Positions 24,744 through 34,885 of a stretch of DNA of 64,000 bases are shown here, in pieces. This DNA comes from Sphingobacteriaceae bacterium (GTDB taxonomy: Bacteria > Bacteroidota > Bacteroidia > Sphingobacteriales > Sphingobacteriaceae). The stretch is from assembly GCA_014380615.1 (NCBI GenBank), contig JACMJM010000044.1:62001-126000 (forward strand). Reading direction: 5' to 3'. The notes under the pieces are model-generated. The model worked only from the letters and a program-made list of their open reading frames with translations, was not told the origin of the DNA and made no database searches. The first letter of the stretch is position 1. Every line of letters starts with the position of its first letter. A program made the translations under genes and the position numbers.

Positions 24744-26273
24744 ATGATAAAGAGAATATTATTCGGCACAGGTTTGATTTTATTCATGCTGCTTGATACT
24801 TCCTGTAAAAAATGGCTCGACCTTCAGCCAATTGACGGTATTACAAGGCAGGAGTTTTGGAGAACAGAGGAAGATCTTGCCGCAGCGTTAAACGGCTGTT
24901 ATTCATCGATGGTTGGCCCGCCTCCTGGTGTAAAAGCCGATGCTGCGGATGGTGGCGGAAGGCCTCTTTCTACTACCATTTTCTTGTGGGGAGAGGTACG
25001 GGGCGACATGGTAGTGCCGAATGACCTGGCTACTGCCGAGCAAGTTGACATTAAAGATATGGTGAATGTAAATACGGTATCGACCAGCAGATTGGTAACC
25101 TGGGCCGGGCTTTATAGAACCATAAACTATTGTAACACGGTTATTGAATTTGCTCCTACTGTTAAGCAAAACGACCCTACTATGACTGATGCGAAATATA
25201 ACAGCTATGTGGGAGAAGCACTTGCTATCAGGAGTCTGATGTATTTCTATCTGGCTCGTACATTCAGGGATGTTCCTCTTAAATTAAAGGCTACTTCTAA
25301 AGACTCAGACGTAAGTGAAATTGGAAAGGCAAATCACACTGAAGTTCTAAATCAAATCGTAGCTGATTTGAAGCAAGCTGAGCCTATGGTTCCGTTGAAA
25401 CATAGTGCAGATCCGGCAGTTAATAAGTCGCGGATTACACGTCTGGCTATTAATGCTTTACTTGCCGATGTATACTTGTGGATGGAAAAATATGACGAGT
25501 GTATCGCCGAATGCGATAAGGTTCTGTCATATTCAGTTTCAAACCCATCCGAACTTAGCGTGATTCCCGCATCAAGTACATGGTGGACAGAGGTGTTTCA
25601 GAAAGGATTCTCGAGGGAGGCAATTTTCGAACTGGCTCATAAATACAATAACACAAATGTTTATGTTAATTCTTATGGAGCTTTTATTAATTTTAGATTT
25701 AAAGCATCGCCTGTACTCACATCCGACTTTTTCCCTTCTGATCCATCAACTGATTTTGGCTTTGATGTGCGTGAGTTTGAATATTTTGGAAGTTCTACCG
25801 GCCTTATCTTTAAATTTCTGAATTCTCAAACTGAAGTTTACAACTTCCCAGTATACCGTTTACCAGATGTTCTCCTAATGAAGGCAGAGGCTTTAGCATA
25901 TTCGGACAGGGGGGCAGAGGCTTTGGATGATATTATTAAGCCATTCAGATTAATAAGGGAGGCCGTGAAAAGTAGTCAACAGACCCCCGATCCTACTGAT
26001 AAGGATGGTGTTGGAGAATATGTATTAGCAGAACGAGGCAGAGAACTCGCTTTTGAAGGTAAGCGCTGGTTTGACTTACTGCGATATGCTAAGAGAGATA
26101 ACTACGCTCATTTGAGTATCTTATTAAACGTACTTACGCAAACAGTCGCTCCCGCAAATCAGCAAAGTGCAATAGGTAAATACAGGGACTATAACAGTCA
26201 TTACCTGCCAATAAACCAGGCCGATATATTTGCCGATACTAAGTTAGTGCAAAATCCATTCTACGAAAGGTAA
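24744..26273 (+). CDS. SusD/RagB-family nutrient-binding outer-membrane lipoprotein, type A (module 1)
   Basis: This is the surface lid of the adjacent SusC transporter. The lipobox is LLDTSC followed by KKWLDLQP, the standard SusD N-terminus. TPR-like helices (YVGEALAIRSLMYFYLARTF and LAINALLADVYLWMEKYDEC) and the C-terminal ELAFEGKRWFDLLRYAKR and DYNSHYLPIN motifs are diagnostic. The 509-residue length is normal. It follows susC by ten bases and precedes a fasciclin gene by ten bases. The type A paralogue in module 2 (40722-42242) shares all of these motifs. The ligand cannot be read from sequence, though the locus suggests pectic oligosaccharides. Confidence 0.93.
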   Translation: MIKRILFGTGLILFMLLDTSCKKWLDLQPIDGITRQEFWRTEEDLAAALNGCYSSMVGPPPGVKADAADGGGRPLSTTIFLWGEVRGDMVVPNDLATAEQVDIKDMVNVNTVSTSRLVTWAGLYRTINYCNTVIEFAPTVKQNDPTMTDAKYNSYVGEALAIRSLMYFYLARTFRDVPLKLKATSKDSDVSEIGKANHTEVLNQIVADLKQAEPMVPLKHSADPAVNKSRITRLAINALLADVYLWMEKYDECIAECDKVLSYSVSNPSELSVIPASSTWWTEVFQKGFSREAIFELAHKYNNTNVYVNSYGAFINFRFKASPVLTSDFFPSDPSTDFGFDVREFEYFGSSTGLIFKFLNSQTEVYNFPVYRLPDVLLMKAEALAYSDRGAEALDDIIKPFRLIREAVKSSQQTPDPTDKDGVGEYVLAERGRELAFEGKRWFDLLRYAKRDNYAHLSILLNVLTQTVAPANQQSAIGKYRDYNSHYLPINQADIFADTKLVQNPFYER

Positions 26274-26283
26274 ACTCAATGTT

Positions 26284-28098
26284 ATGAAAAAGAAATTAAC
26301 CAACAGTCACAAGGCCTACGCATTCATGTTCATTCTCATGATTATTGCGCTAAATGCTTGCAAGAAGCCCGACTATACGCTTACAACAACAGAAGATGTA
26401 AATATTACAGGATACTTGGCGAAATATCCTGAAAAGTTCTCTTTGATGTCCGAAATTATTACAAAATCAGGCAGCGAGGGGTTTTTGGGAGCCTATGGTA
26501 GTTATACGTTATTTACTCCTACAAACGATGCTATAAAGGCTTGGTTGCAATCTATTAATAAATCATCTCTGTCAGAGTTATCAAGCGAGGAATTAAAAAA
26601 GGTTATTAATTACCATCTGGTAATGGATACTTTGAATACTAAAAATTTTACAGACGGTAAACTACAACGGCTGCCATTGTATAATCAATACATTACTACT
26701 GGTGTTTCTAACATAAACGGTGTATCTACTTATACACTAAATAAGGAATCACGAATAATTCAGTCTAACATACGAGTTGGGAACGGGGTATTACAGGTTA
26801 TCGACCATGTATTGGTTCCGCGTACCAAAACGTTAGCGCAGCTTATAGCAGAGAATGATCGCTACGATATTTTTGAAGAGGCTTTAATAGCCACCAAGTT
26901 TTTTGATTCATTGAATGTTGACCCGCTCGTATCAACAGATGCGCTGAAAAGATTTCAAACTGTAATTGCAGTCTCCGATTCTGCTTTTGAGAAGGACAAT
27001 ATTTTTAATTTTGAGGACTTAAAGGATAGATTATCTACTGAGAACGATCCGACAAAAAAGACAGATAGCCTCTGGTTATTTATGGCTTACCATATTACAC
27101 CAAGTGCCAATTATCTGGCGGATGTGGCTTCATCTACCTCGCTGGTAACCCTTGCTCCTTCAGAAATTCTTACTGCGAAATATGCGGGTCAAAAAGTTTT
27201 ATTGAATGAAGTTGAGTTTAACGGAGCCATAGAGCCAGGTATTGAACTTAACAGAGTTTTTAGTGATGTATCAGCATCGAACGGTGTATTGCATGACGCA
27301 AAAAATTATTTTACAATTAAAGTTCGTTTCCCTACTCCTTTATATTGGGATATGGAATTAGACGGACTATCCCAAAATCCGAGAAATCCTGATTACGGGG
27401 TAAGGGCCATTAATCTCCACCCTAATGGTGCCTCTTTTAATCCCGCTTCTTATTTGCCTGCTGACGCTACTAAAATCGGGTCGCAATATCAGGTAGGTTC
27501 ACCGGGTAATCGCGTGTTTAACAAGGGCGATTTATTGAATTTATCACTATCCGGTCCAACCAGTAATCTGGCCCGTCCATTGCATCATGATTTCCGTACC
27601 CCATTACTGGTTAAGGGATTATATAAAGTTTGGGTTTGTTACGGACAAAATGGCAATGCTAATGCGAATCAGACCCAATGGGTGATGAATCCTGGTACAC
27701 CGGCAGAGCAGGTTTTACCAAATATAATGATTAGTGGTAATAACCTCGGATCTTCTGGAATAAGCTTAACCGCGCCAAATTCTGATAATTTAATGGAGGC
27801 GAACGGTTTTAAACGCTATATGGCACTAAATACAGAAACAGCTGTGAACGCGCAAGGTCAAATAGTCACTGGTGATGCAGCTTACGTACTTGGAACGAAT
27901 ACCACTGTAGGCAGGCTTGTGGGTATAGCTAACATTAAAACTACTGATCGTCATTGGATTAGAATAAGAGGGTTAGGCGGAATGAGCGGTAGTAACATCA
28001 TTTGGCTTGATATGATCCACTTTATCCCAATTGATATGGACCAGCAGTATCCAAGGTTCTCAAGTAAAGGTGTTGTATTTAAGCGCCCTGCGCCATAA
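26284..28098 (+). CDS. Fasciclin lipoprotein with C-terminal beta-sandwich, type B (module 1)
   Basis: A signal ending in LNACKKPDY is followed by two Fas1 domains (about 39-182 and 186-345) with boxes YTLFTPTNDAIKAWL and NGVLQVIDHVLVPR. Residues about 350-604 form a different, beta-rich domain. It ends with a GTHTLRI-like strand (TDRHWIRIRGLGG) and LDMIHFIPID, the closing motif of golvesin/CBM-like jelly rolls. The architecture suggests a surface glycan-binding protein in the position SGBPs occupy after susD. It starts ten bases after susD. The paralogue is 42253-44139. Binding specificity is unknown; carbohydrate binding is inference from fold-like motifs and context. Confidence 0.75.
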   Translation: MKKKLTNSHKAYAFMFILMIIALNACKKPDYTLTTTEDVNITGYLAKYPEKFSLMSEIITKSGSEGFLGAYGSYTLFTPTNDAIKAWLQSINKSSLSELSSEELKKVINYHLVMDTLNTKNFTDGKLQRLPLYNQYITTGVSNINGVSTYTLNKESRIIQSNIRVGNGVLQVIDHVLVPRTKTLAQLIAENDRYDIFEEALIATKFFDSLNVDPLVSTDALKRFQTVIAVSDSAFEKDNIFNFEDLKDRLSTENDPTKKTDSLWLFMAYHITPSANYLADVASSTSLVTLAPSEILTAKYAGQKVLLNEVEFNGAIEPGIELNRVFSDVSASNGVLHDAKNYFTIKVRFPTPLYWDMELDGLSQNPRNPDYGVRAINLHPNGASFNPASYLPADATKIGSQYQVGSPGNRVFNKGDLLNLSLSGPTSNLARPLHHDFRTPLLVKGLYKVWVCYGQNGNANANQTQWVMNPGTPAEQVLPNIMISGNNLGSSGISLTAPNSDNLMEANGFKRYMALNTETAVNAQGQIVTGDAAYVLGTNTTVGRLVGIANIKTTDRHWIRIRGLGGMSGSNIIWLDMIHFIPIDMDQQYPRFSSKGVVFKRPAP

Positions 28099-28163
28099 TT
28101 AAGATTTGCAGTATGGGCCAATGAGCTTATGCTTAATAAAATTAGTATACTTAAATTTTTGTC

Positions 28164-29567
28164 ATGAATATTAAAAATGCTTTACGAGTAATTCTGTTTG
28201 CCATATGCGTTCTGGTTGTAGGTGCCTGTAAAGACACCTGGGACGAGCATACTGAAATTCTCGCAAACGAAAGTAAGATTACATTACTTGAAAGAATAGC
28301 TGCTGAGCCGAGTTTAAGCAAGTTTTACGGATATATTGTGCAAACTGGTCTTGACTCGAGTTTATCTTCTTCCAAAACCTACACAGTTTGGGCACCGGAT
28401 AATTCCGCGATTGACGCATTGATAGCCCAAGATGCTTCCTATCTGGCCGATCCGGTAAAGTTAAAAGACTTTGTAAAATATCATATCGCCAATTTAATTC
28501 GTCCTTCTGTTCAGGGTTCTTCCTATATACGCTTGAAAACGCTTATGGGGCTTTCAGTAAGTGTTTCAGGTAATAATTACGAGGAAGCGGTAATCACTAA
28601 ACGAAATCAGTATGCAAAAAACGGGGTGTTACACATTGTTAATGCGGCCTTGAAGGTAAAGCCCTCATTGTTTTTAGCTTCCTTGGAATTAACTACAAAC
28701 GTAAATGGCACTAGTCAGGGAGATGACATGCGGGCTCTTGATACCTTAATTGGTGCTGAGATAAAAAGAAGCCCGAAATGGGCGTCTATTGTTTCGAAAC
28801 TAAGTGAACAAGATAGCCTGTATACTTTCTTCGTTTTAGAAAATAATGCGTACGATAACGAAAAAACTAAAATATTGCCTTACTACAAAAGTAACCGGGT
28901 AAGGCCAGATAGTACCCAAAGTTATTTTACAAAAGTGACTATGCTTGAAAACCTATTGGTGCGTGGCTTATACACAATAGACCAATTGCCAGATACTCTG
29001 GTTTCAGTGGCAGGAACAAAAATGCCAGTTAAAAAGTCGGCTATTGTCTCCTCATATAAAACAAACAATGGAATCGTCTATGTTTTGAATGAACTTCCTT
29101 ATCGATTAAAAGATAGAATACGAGAGTTTAAAATTGAGGGTGAAAAGCCGTCAAGTTTAAATTTTAGCAGGCCTCTTAATACGTTTTATAGGGCCAAGCT
29201 GGATAGCCTTGGAAAGATTTTCTATGACATTGAAGTGTGGAATTCCGGACTCTCAAATGCACAGGTTACTTATATAAAACCGGAAGTCCATACCGCCAGA
29301 TATGATGTTTATGTGCGTTCCGTTTCAGGCGTTCAGGGAGATCCTCAAACAACCGCTTTCACTCAAAGGTTCGGTCTCTCCGTTTCGCAGATATTTTTTA
29401 CCCATGTGGTCAATCCAAGACGGTATAGTGAAGTTTATCTCGGACAATATACAGTTGCGCAGTACGGCCCGCTTACATGGCGCCTCATTTCTGCCAATAC
29501 CAGTAGTCAGGGTGCGAACACGATGATCCTCGATTACTTACGTTTCGTTCCTGTTCTTCCTAATTAA
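28164..29567 (+). CDS. Fasciclin lipoprotein with short C-terminal beta-sandwich, type C (module 1)
   Basis: The lipobox VVGAC is followed by KDTWDEHTE, an acidic/basic tail of the kind that directs lipoproteins to the cell surface. Two Fas1 domains are visible: about 37-168 (YTVWAPDNSAIDAL, NGVLHIVNAALKV) and about 170-318 (NNGIVYVLNELPY). A C-terminal beta domain of about 150 residues ends in ILDYLRFVPVLPN, again resembling the last strand of carbohydrate-binding jelly rolls. It is 90 residues shorter than its module 2 counterpart (44193-45866). It precedes the type B susC by 30 bases and so lies between the two SusCD pairs of the module. Confidence 0.75.
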   Translation: MNIKNALRVILFAICVLVVGACKDTWDEHTEILANESKITLLERIAAEPSLSKFYGYIVQTGLDSSLSSSKTYTVWAPDNSAIDALIAQDASYLADPVKLKDFVKYHIANLIRPSVQGSSYIRLKTLMGLSVSVSGNNYEEAVITKRNQYAKNGVLHIVNAALKVKPSLFLASLELTTNVNGTSQGDDMRALDTLIGAEIKRSPKWASIVSKLSEQDSLYTFFVLENNAYDNEKTKILPYYKSNRVRPDSTQSYFTKVTMLENLLVRGLYTIDQLPDTLVSVAGTKMPVKKSAIVSSYKTNNGIVYVLNELPYRLKDRIREFKIEGEKPSSLNFSRPLNTFYRAKLDSLGKIFYDIEVWNSGLSNAQVTYIKPEVHTARYDVYVRSVSGVQGDPQTTAFTQRFGLSVSQIFFTHVVNPRRYSEVYLGQYTVAQYGPLTWRLISANTSSQGANTMILDYLRFVPVLPN

Positions 29568-29597
29568 AGCAGCAATTACCAGTTCAAAAAATAGACC

Positions 29598-32500
29598 ATG
29601 CATAATTTTACCACAATTAAAAAAGGATTTTTACTTTTAACCCTTCTCGCTATAGCCGTATTCAAGGGCTATAGCCAGGATGATCAGGTAGATTCAACAC
29701 AGTTTGCTACCGATACTACAACGGTGGCGGTACAAAGGAATGTGAAGGGCGTAAAGCATGCCGGAAAAGTGGTCGACGGGAATACGCACTTACCGCTTAA
29801 CGGGGTAAGTATTTCCATCCCAGGATTCTCAGCTACTATTACAAATGATAAGGGAGAGTTCTCTATCACTATCCCTGATTATAAATCAACTATTCAGGTT
29901 TCTTCTCTGGGTTACCATACAAAGTTGTACCCGGTGTTTAAAGGAAAGCCTACGGAAGTAACATTATATCCCGATACTTACCCTTCATTGTTTGCGTCAG
30001 TAAACCTTCCCGGCGGAAGTAAATCACTTTCCAGAACAGTAGCGGCAGTGAGCGCAAACTCCGGGCAAACATGGTCCTCTAACTCAGAAACCATTGCGAG
30101 TGCTTATCAGGGACAGCTTTCGGGCGTAAATACTGTACGCCGATCAGGGACATCCGGTATAGGTGCTGAGCTTTTCGTGAGAGGGTTTACGTCACTTTAT
30201 GGTACTAATAAGCCTTTGGTTGTCGTAGACGGCATGATTTTCGATACCAATTCATACGGAACATCTCTAACCAGCGGCCATATAAACAATACCCTTCAAA
30301 GTATAGATCCTCGTGATATTGCAAGTATAACCATAATAAAGGATGCGGTTCAATCCGCCGCCTACGGAACCAGGGCAGCTAACGGCCTGATATTGGTAAC
30401 AACCAACTCGGCAACAGACCTGGCTACCAGAATTGATTTTTCAGCTTATGGAGGGGTTAACTCTACTCCCAGAAGTTATCCTGTTATGAATGCTTATAAC
30501 TTCAGGGCTTATTCGGCCGATCTGCTTACAAGCAGAGGTTTTAGTGATGCTCAAATACAGGCTCAGCCATATATGAACGAAGATAGAGCGGCAAACCCCC
30601 AATACTATATCTACAACAACGAAACCAAATGGTCAAAGCAGGTATTTCGTAATAGTTATGACCAAAACTACTATTTGAGGATTTCTGGTGGTGATAACGT
30701 GGCCAAGTATTCTCTTTCACTGGGATATTTAAAAGATAAGGGCATTACAGATAGTACCGATTATATGAGATATAATACCAGGTTTAACGCCGATCTTAAT
30801 TTAACACAGCGTTTAACCGGTAAGGTGGGATTGGCCTTTACTTACGGTTTGCAAAACTTAAAAGATCAGGGGATTTCACCCATTTCCAATCCGATCTTTC
30901 TTTCATTGGTAAAATCTCCCTTTGTGAGTTTAAATACACGTGGTGCAAATGGAGCTGTTTCACCAAAACTTAGTGATGTAGATAGTCTTGGGATAGGTAA
31001 TCCAAGAGCCTTGATTGAGAATGGCCTTAATACAAAGAAAGTTTATCGCTTTTTCGGGTCAACCAATTTCGATTACAAATTCAATAATACCTTTAAAGTG
31101 TCAACCCTCCTGGGCATAACGTATGATAAAGATCAGGAAAGTATCTTTATTCCCCGTTATGGTGTGGCTAATGAAATTTCCGGGACTACAATTATTGATA
31201 GCCGTTTAGGAACTCAGGTTGTTCGTTATTCGGGCCTGGCGACTGATACCCGGCTTAACTACACAAAAACAATTAATAATCTTCATAAGCTGAATGCAGT
31301 CGCCGGTTTCAGATTTAATGATAATAGCAGCGAAGAGGATCGTGCCCGTGGAGTAAATTCGGGAACAGATCAGCTTGTAAGTATTGGTAATAGTAATGTT
31401 TCCAATCGGATTTACGGTGGAGGTATAGGTAGATGGCGCACTTTAAATACATATTTAACTGGTGATTACAGCTATGCTGATAAGTACCTGGTAAACCTTT
31501 CGCTGGCGGTGGATGGTTCATCCAGATTTGGTAAAGGAATCGATAATGCCATTGCTATCGGCGGAAATAAACTAGCCGTTTTACCGGCTGTTGGTGCCGC
31601 ATGGTTAATATCTTCAGAGGACTTCATGAAGGATTCAAAAAATATTGATCTGTTAAAGCTTCGATTAAGCTATGGCCTGGTGGGCAATGACGATATTGGT
31701 AACTATACAGCACGCAAATCATACCGCTCGCAAAACCTTGTAGGTGTGCAGGGTTTAATTAGAGGAAATTTAGCTAATCCAGCCCTTCAATGGGAAACTA
31801 TACAAAAGTTTAATGCAGGGCTTGATGCTGCACTCTTCAAGGAGTTGTTAAGCTTTAGTGTTGATTTTTGGAATCATCGAACTAATAAGATGATTACAGA
31901 GGTAAAAGTTGCTGAACTCACAGCTGGTATCAATTCATACTTGGGAAATAACGCATCTATGAGTACATCCGGGATTGACTTAGGCGTAAATGCCCGGATT
32001 TTAAATTCTAACGGACTCAGATGGGATGCAGGGCTTACAGTCGGAACTTATAAAAACAAAGTTAATCAGTTAGGCTCGTCTGCTATCTTAACTGATTTTG
32101 CTAATGGAACCTATCTTACTACTGTTGGCAAGGAAGCTAATCTTTTCTATGGCTACCGTACTAATGGTGTATATGCAACCCAGGCTGCTGCTAATGCTGC
32201 GGGTTTGTCAATTAAATTGCCCAGTGAGGCTTTGGTGCCGTTCGGAGCTGGCGATATGCAATTTATAGACATCAATGGTGATAAAATAATTAACGAAGAC
32301 GACAGGGTTGTTCTTGGAAATCCTAATCCTGATTTATTTGGAAGTTTTAACAATACCTTATCTTATAAGAAATGGCGATTAGATGCATTGTTTACATTTG
32401 TTACAGGAAATGATGTATATAACTATACTCGAGCCCAATTAGAATCAGGGTCAGCAATGTATAATCAAACCAATGTGATGCTTAACCGGTGGAGATATGA

Positions 32501-32816
32501 AGGGCAGGTAACAAATATTCCCAAAGCTACCTATGGCGATCCGATGGGTAACAGCCGATTTTCTGATCGTTGGATTGAAGACGGATCTTATTTGAGATTA
32601 CGTACCCTGGCACTTACATACAGCCTGCCGTTTACAGGGAAGGCGTTTAAATATCTGAATGTGTATGCTACGGCTAATAATCTGGTTACTTTAACCAAGT
32701 ATAAGGGCTTTGATCCCGAGTTTAGTGCCGGAGAAAGTATTTTCGCTCAGGGTGTTGATGTTACACTTGAACCACAGACAAGGTCGTTCCAGCTAGGATT
32801 AAGGTTAGGATTATAG
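29598..32816 (+). CDS. SusC/RagA-family TonB-dependent outer-membrane transporter, type B (module 1)
   Basis: This is the second SusC of module 1. A signal peptide (LLLTLLAIAVFKGYSQ) and a Thr/Asp/Val-rich linker precede the Ig-like regulatory domain (GKVVDGNTHLPLNGVSISIP), which is clearly different from that of type A. The plug has YQGQLSGVNTVRRSGTSGIG and ANGLILVTTNSA, and the barrel ends in SFQLGLRLGL. It carries the DINGDKIINEDDRVVLG loop typical of SusC. The 1072 residues pair with the SusD 23 bases downstream. It is closest to 45893-49093, not to the neighbouring type A transporter, so the A and B types predate the module duplication. Confidence 0.92.
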   Translation: MHNFTTIKKGFLLLTLLAIAVFKGYSQDDQVDSTQFATDTTTVAVQRNVKGVKHAGKVVDGNTHLPLNGVSISIPGFSATITNDKGEFSITIPDYKSTIQVSSLGYHTKLYPVFKGKPTEVTLYPDTYPSLFASVNLPGGSKSLSRTVAAVSANSGQTWSSNSETIASAYQGQLSGVNTVRRSGTSGIGAELFVRGFTSLYGTNKPLVVVDGMIFDTNSYGTSLTSGHINNTLQSIDPRDIASITIIKDAVQSAAYGTRAANGLILVTTNSATDLATRIDFSAYGGVNSTPRSYPVMNAYNFRAYSADLLTSRGFSDAQIQAQPYMNEDRAANPQYYIYNNETKWSKQVFRNSYDQNYYLRISGGDNVAKYSLSLGYLKDKGITDSTDYMRYNTRFNADLNLTQRLTGKVGLAFTYGLQNLKDQGISPISNPIFLSLVKSPFVSLNTRGANGAVSPKLSDVDSLGIGNPRALIENGLNTKKVYRFFGSTNFDYKFNNTFKVSTLLGITYDKDQESIFIPRYGVANEISGTTIIDSRLGTQVVRYSGLATDTRLNYTKTINNLHKLNAVAGFRFNDNSSEEDRARGVNSGTDQLVSIGNSNVSNRIYGGGIGRWRTLNTYLTGDYSYADKYLVNLSLAVDGSSRFGKGIDNAIAIGGNKLAVLPAVGAAWLISSEDFMKDSKNIDLLKLRLSYGLVGNDDIGNYTARKSYRSQNLVGVQGLIRGNLANPALQWETIQKFNAGLDAALFKELLSFSVDFWNHRTNKMITEVKVAELTAGINSYLGNNASMSTSGIDLGVNARILNSNGLRWDAGLTVGTYKNKVNQLGSSAILTDFANGTYLTTVGKEANLFYGYRTNGVYATQAAANAAGLSIKLPSEALVPFGAGDMQFIDINGDKIINEDDRVVLGNPNPDLFGSFNNTLSYKKWRLDALFTFVTGNDVYNYTRAQLESGSAMYNQTNVMLNRWRYEGQVTNIPKATYGDPMGNSRFSDRWIEDGSYLRLRTLALTYSLPFTGKAFKYLNVYATANNLVTLTKYKGFDPEFSAGESIFAQGVDVTLEPQTRSFQLGLRLGL

Positions 32817-32838
32817 AATTGATTAAAAAAACAAAACG

Positions 32839-34590
32839 ATGAAAAATAAAATCGGAAATAAGCTTTTGGCATTCGTGTTGTGCGCCGTTCTTTTTGCTGG
32901 CGCATCATGTAAAAAATTGCTGGATATAAAGCCGGAAGACGAAGTAGATATATCTAATGCTTACCTGACCCAGGCAGACGCTGATGCAGCAGTTCTGGGG
33001 ATTTATGGAAAATTTGCTAACCTCGCCAGCCAATATATTATTCTTAATGAATTGCGTGCTGACTTAATGGATGTAACTAACAATGCTGACCCTTATCTAA
33101 AAGAGATCAATACTCATAACGTTACCAGCAAAAACCCTTATGCCAATCCAAGACCCATTTACGAGTTAATCATGAATTGTAATGATGCTCTCAAGGGATT
33201 TAACAAAATGGTAAAGGAAAGCCGTTTAAGTGTGCAAGAGTATGACAGGCGCTATTCCGACATAGGGGCCTTAAGAAGCTGGTTATATTTACAGTTGGGA
33301 ATACATTACGGAAGTGTTCCTTACATTACAGAGTCTCTGGAGAGTGTGGAAGATTTGGCGAAGTTATCTCAATATCCTAAGGTTCCATTTAATGTGCTTA
33401 TTGATTCATTAATTAATTTCACCTCGGGTTTGGGATATGATCGCACTCAGACTTTTACCTATCCAACCGGTAATACCCTGAACTTTTTTATTGACGGAAA
33501 TAACACACGAAAGTTTTATATCACTATTCCAATACTGCGAGGTGACCTGTACTTATGGAAAGGGCAGTATCTCGAAGCCGCAAAAAATTATAAAATCGCA
33601 ATGGATGTTGAATCTTCTGGTAATGATATCAATTTTGCTTACCGGGTTGCCTACGATGGAAATACTATTGTAAACACCGTTTCCTCCAATGGTGTAGATA
33701 CAAGAAATGGCAAAATTCAGGACACTTCAGTTTTGTTTACAGGTAAAGCTACCGGCTGGAGATCAATGTTTGCTTTTACAAATACTAACAGAAGCTGGAA
33801 TGCCGAGTGGTATTGGTCGTTACCTTATGGTATACAATTCGCTACAAAAAATAAATTACCCAGGTTCTTTTCAAAAACTATGGGAAGTTATTTACTAAAG
33901 CCATCTCATGCCGCTCTTGATAATTGGCAGGGAGAGATGAGAGCTTCGGGTACTCCGGGCGACCCTCGTGGGCTGTTATCACAAACCGTTGTGGCTGGCG
34001 ATCATGTTATTACGAAATTTACTGATGATGATAATTCATTACTAGGTGGGGGGCAATGGAATATTTGGCGCGCAGGTGGTGTTCATCTTCGCTTTGCTGA
34101 GGCGGCTAACAGGGATAATAAATCTCAGCTGGCATGGGGCTTGTTAAATGGAGGGATTGCTAATGCACTGGTACCAACTCCATCTAATCCTATTACGGTA
34201 GCTGAAGTGGCGGCACAAGAAACTTCGTTTCCAGAACCATATTACTTTGATGCGAGAGATGCGGGTGCGAATAATACCAGTTTACGCCAACCTTGGAGTA
34301 AAAATACCGGTATACGAAACCGTGCCTGGCTTAGCTTTTACAACAGAAATTTAATGAACGACGTGACGGCATTAGAAGACGCACTAATAAAAGAAGCTTC
34401 ACTCGAACTCGCCTTTGAGGGCCAACGCTGGGCTGATTTACTTAGAATCGCAATGCGCAGAGATCAGCCCGATTTTTTAGCTGAAAAGGTTTATCAAAAG
34501 TTATTAAAATCAGGTAACCCGGCTGCGGGAAGTGTTCGTCAGAAGCTTCTGGCTAAACAATGGTTTTTGCCGTTTGATATTTACGAATAG
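32839..34590 (+). CDS. SusD/RagB-family outer-membrane lipoprotein, type B (module 1)
   Basis: The signal ends in FAGASCKKLLDIKPEDEV. SusD helices and the C-terminal ELAFEGQRWADLLRIAMRR and KQWFLPFDIYE motifs are present. At 583 residues it is longer than the type A SusD proteins, with an enlarged middle region containing NAEWYWSLPYG and WNIWRAGGVHLRFAEAANRD. It forms the lid for the type B SusC and is paralogous to 49112-50890, with which it shares YLQLGIHYGSVPYIT. It ends module 1 and is followed by a T-tract terminator. Confidence 0.92.
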   Translation: MKNKIGNKLLAFVLCAVLFAGASCKKLLDIKPEDEVDISNAYLTQADADAAVLGIYGKFANLASQYIILNELRADLMDVTNNADPYLKEINTHNVTSKNPYANPRPIYELIMNCNDALKGFNKMVKESRLSVQEYDRRYSDIGALRSWLYLQLGIHYGSVPYITESLESVEDLAKLSQYPKVPFNVLIDSLINFTSGLGYDRTQTFTYPTGNTLNFFIDGNNTRKFYITIPILRGDLYLWKGQYLEAAKNYKIAMDVESSGNDINFAYRVAYDGNTIVNTVSSNGVDTRNGKIQDTSVLFTGKATGWRSMFAFTNTNRSWNAEWYWSLPYGIQFATKNKLPRFFSKTMGSYLLKPSHAALDNWQGEMRASGTPGDPRGLLSQTVVAGDHVITKFTDDDNSLLGGGQWNIWRAGGVHLRFAEAANRDNKSQLAWGLLNGGIANALVPTPSNPITVAEVAAQETSFPEPYYFDARDAGANNTSLRQPWSKNTGIRNRAWLSFYNRNLMNDVTALEDALIKEASLELAFEGQRWADLLRIAMRRDQPDFLAEKVYQKLLKSGNPAAGSVRQKLLAKQWFLPFDIYE

Positions 34591-34611
34591 TCTGTAAAAC
34601 TTTTTTTTAGA

Positions 34612-34657
34612 GGCTGTCTCTTATGTTTGTTCGGCAAATATGGGAGACAGCTTTTTG
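34612..34657 (+). terminator. Terminator after module 1
   Basis: GCTGTCTC (34613-34620) pairs with GAGACAGC (34644-34651), followed by TTTTT. It lies 22 bases after the type B susD stop and separates transcription of the two modules. Confidence 0.7.
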
Positions 34658-34866
34658 TTTTTATGAGTTTAAAGAACAATGCAGGCTTTGCTGTCTGATA
34701 ATTCATAACCTTTGGTTTGTTAAAAAGCGTTGTCAGAAGATTTAAACTACTTCATGCCCTCTCAAGATCTGTCGGTTATTTGGGTTAGGATTTTAATCCC
34801 TTTTTTTGAAGCACTACCGTTTGCCTCCCCTGCCTTTTGAAACTTTTTTAGGATTCTCCCCTCCAG

Positions 34867-34885
34867 GCAGGATACCACAGGTTGC
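34867..34885 (+). promoter_or_regulatory. CAGG-N6-CAGG direct repeat upstream of module 2
   Basis: GCAGGATACCACAGGTTGC differs from the module 1 element at two of 19 positions and keeps both CAGG half-sites with 10-base spacing. A further overlapping CAGG begins at 34864. Confidence 0.45.

Noticed and set aside
28099..28163. Possible hairpin in the gap between type B and type C fasciclin genes of module 1
   Set aside because: Only scattered five-base complementarities were found, unlike the perfect stem in module 2.
34790..34808. GGATT-TT-AATCC followed by T7 as a second terminator
   Set aside because: The stem is only five base pairs, and a much better terminator lies upstream at 34612-34657.
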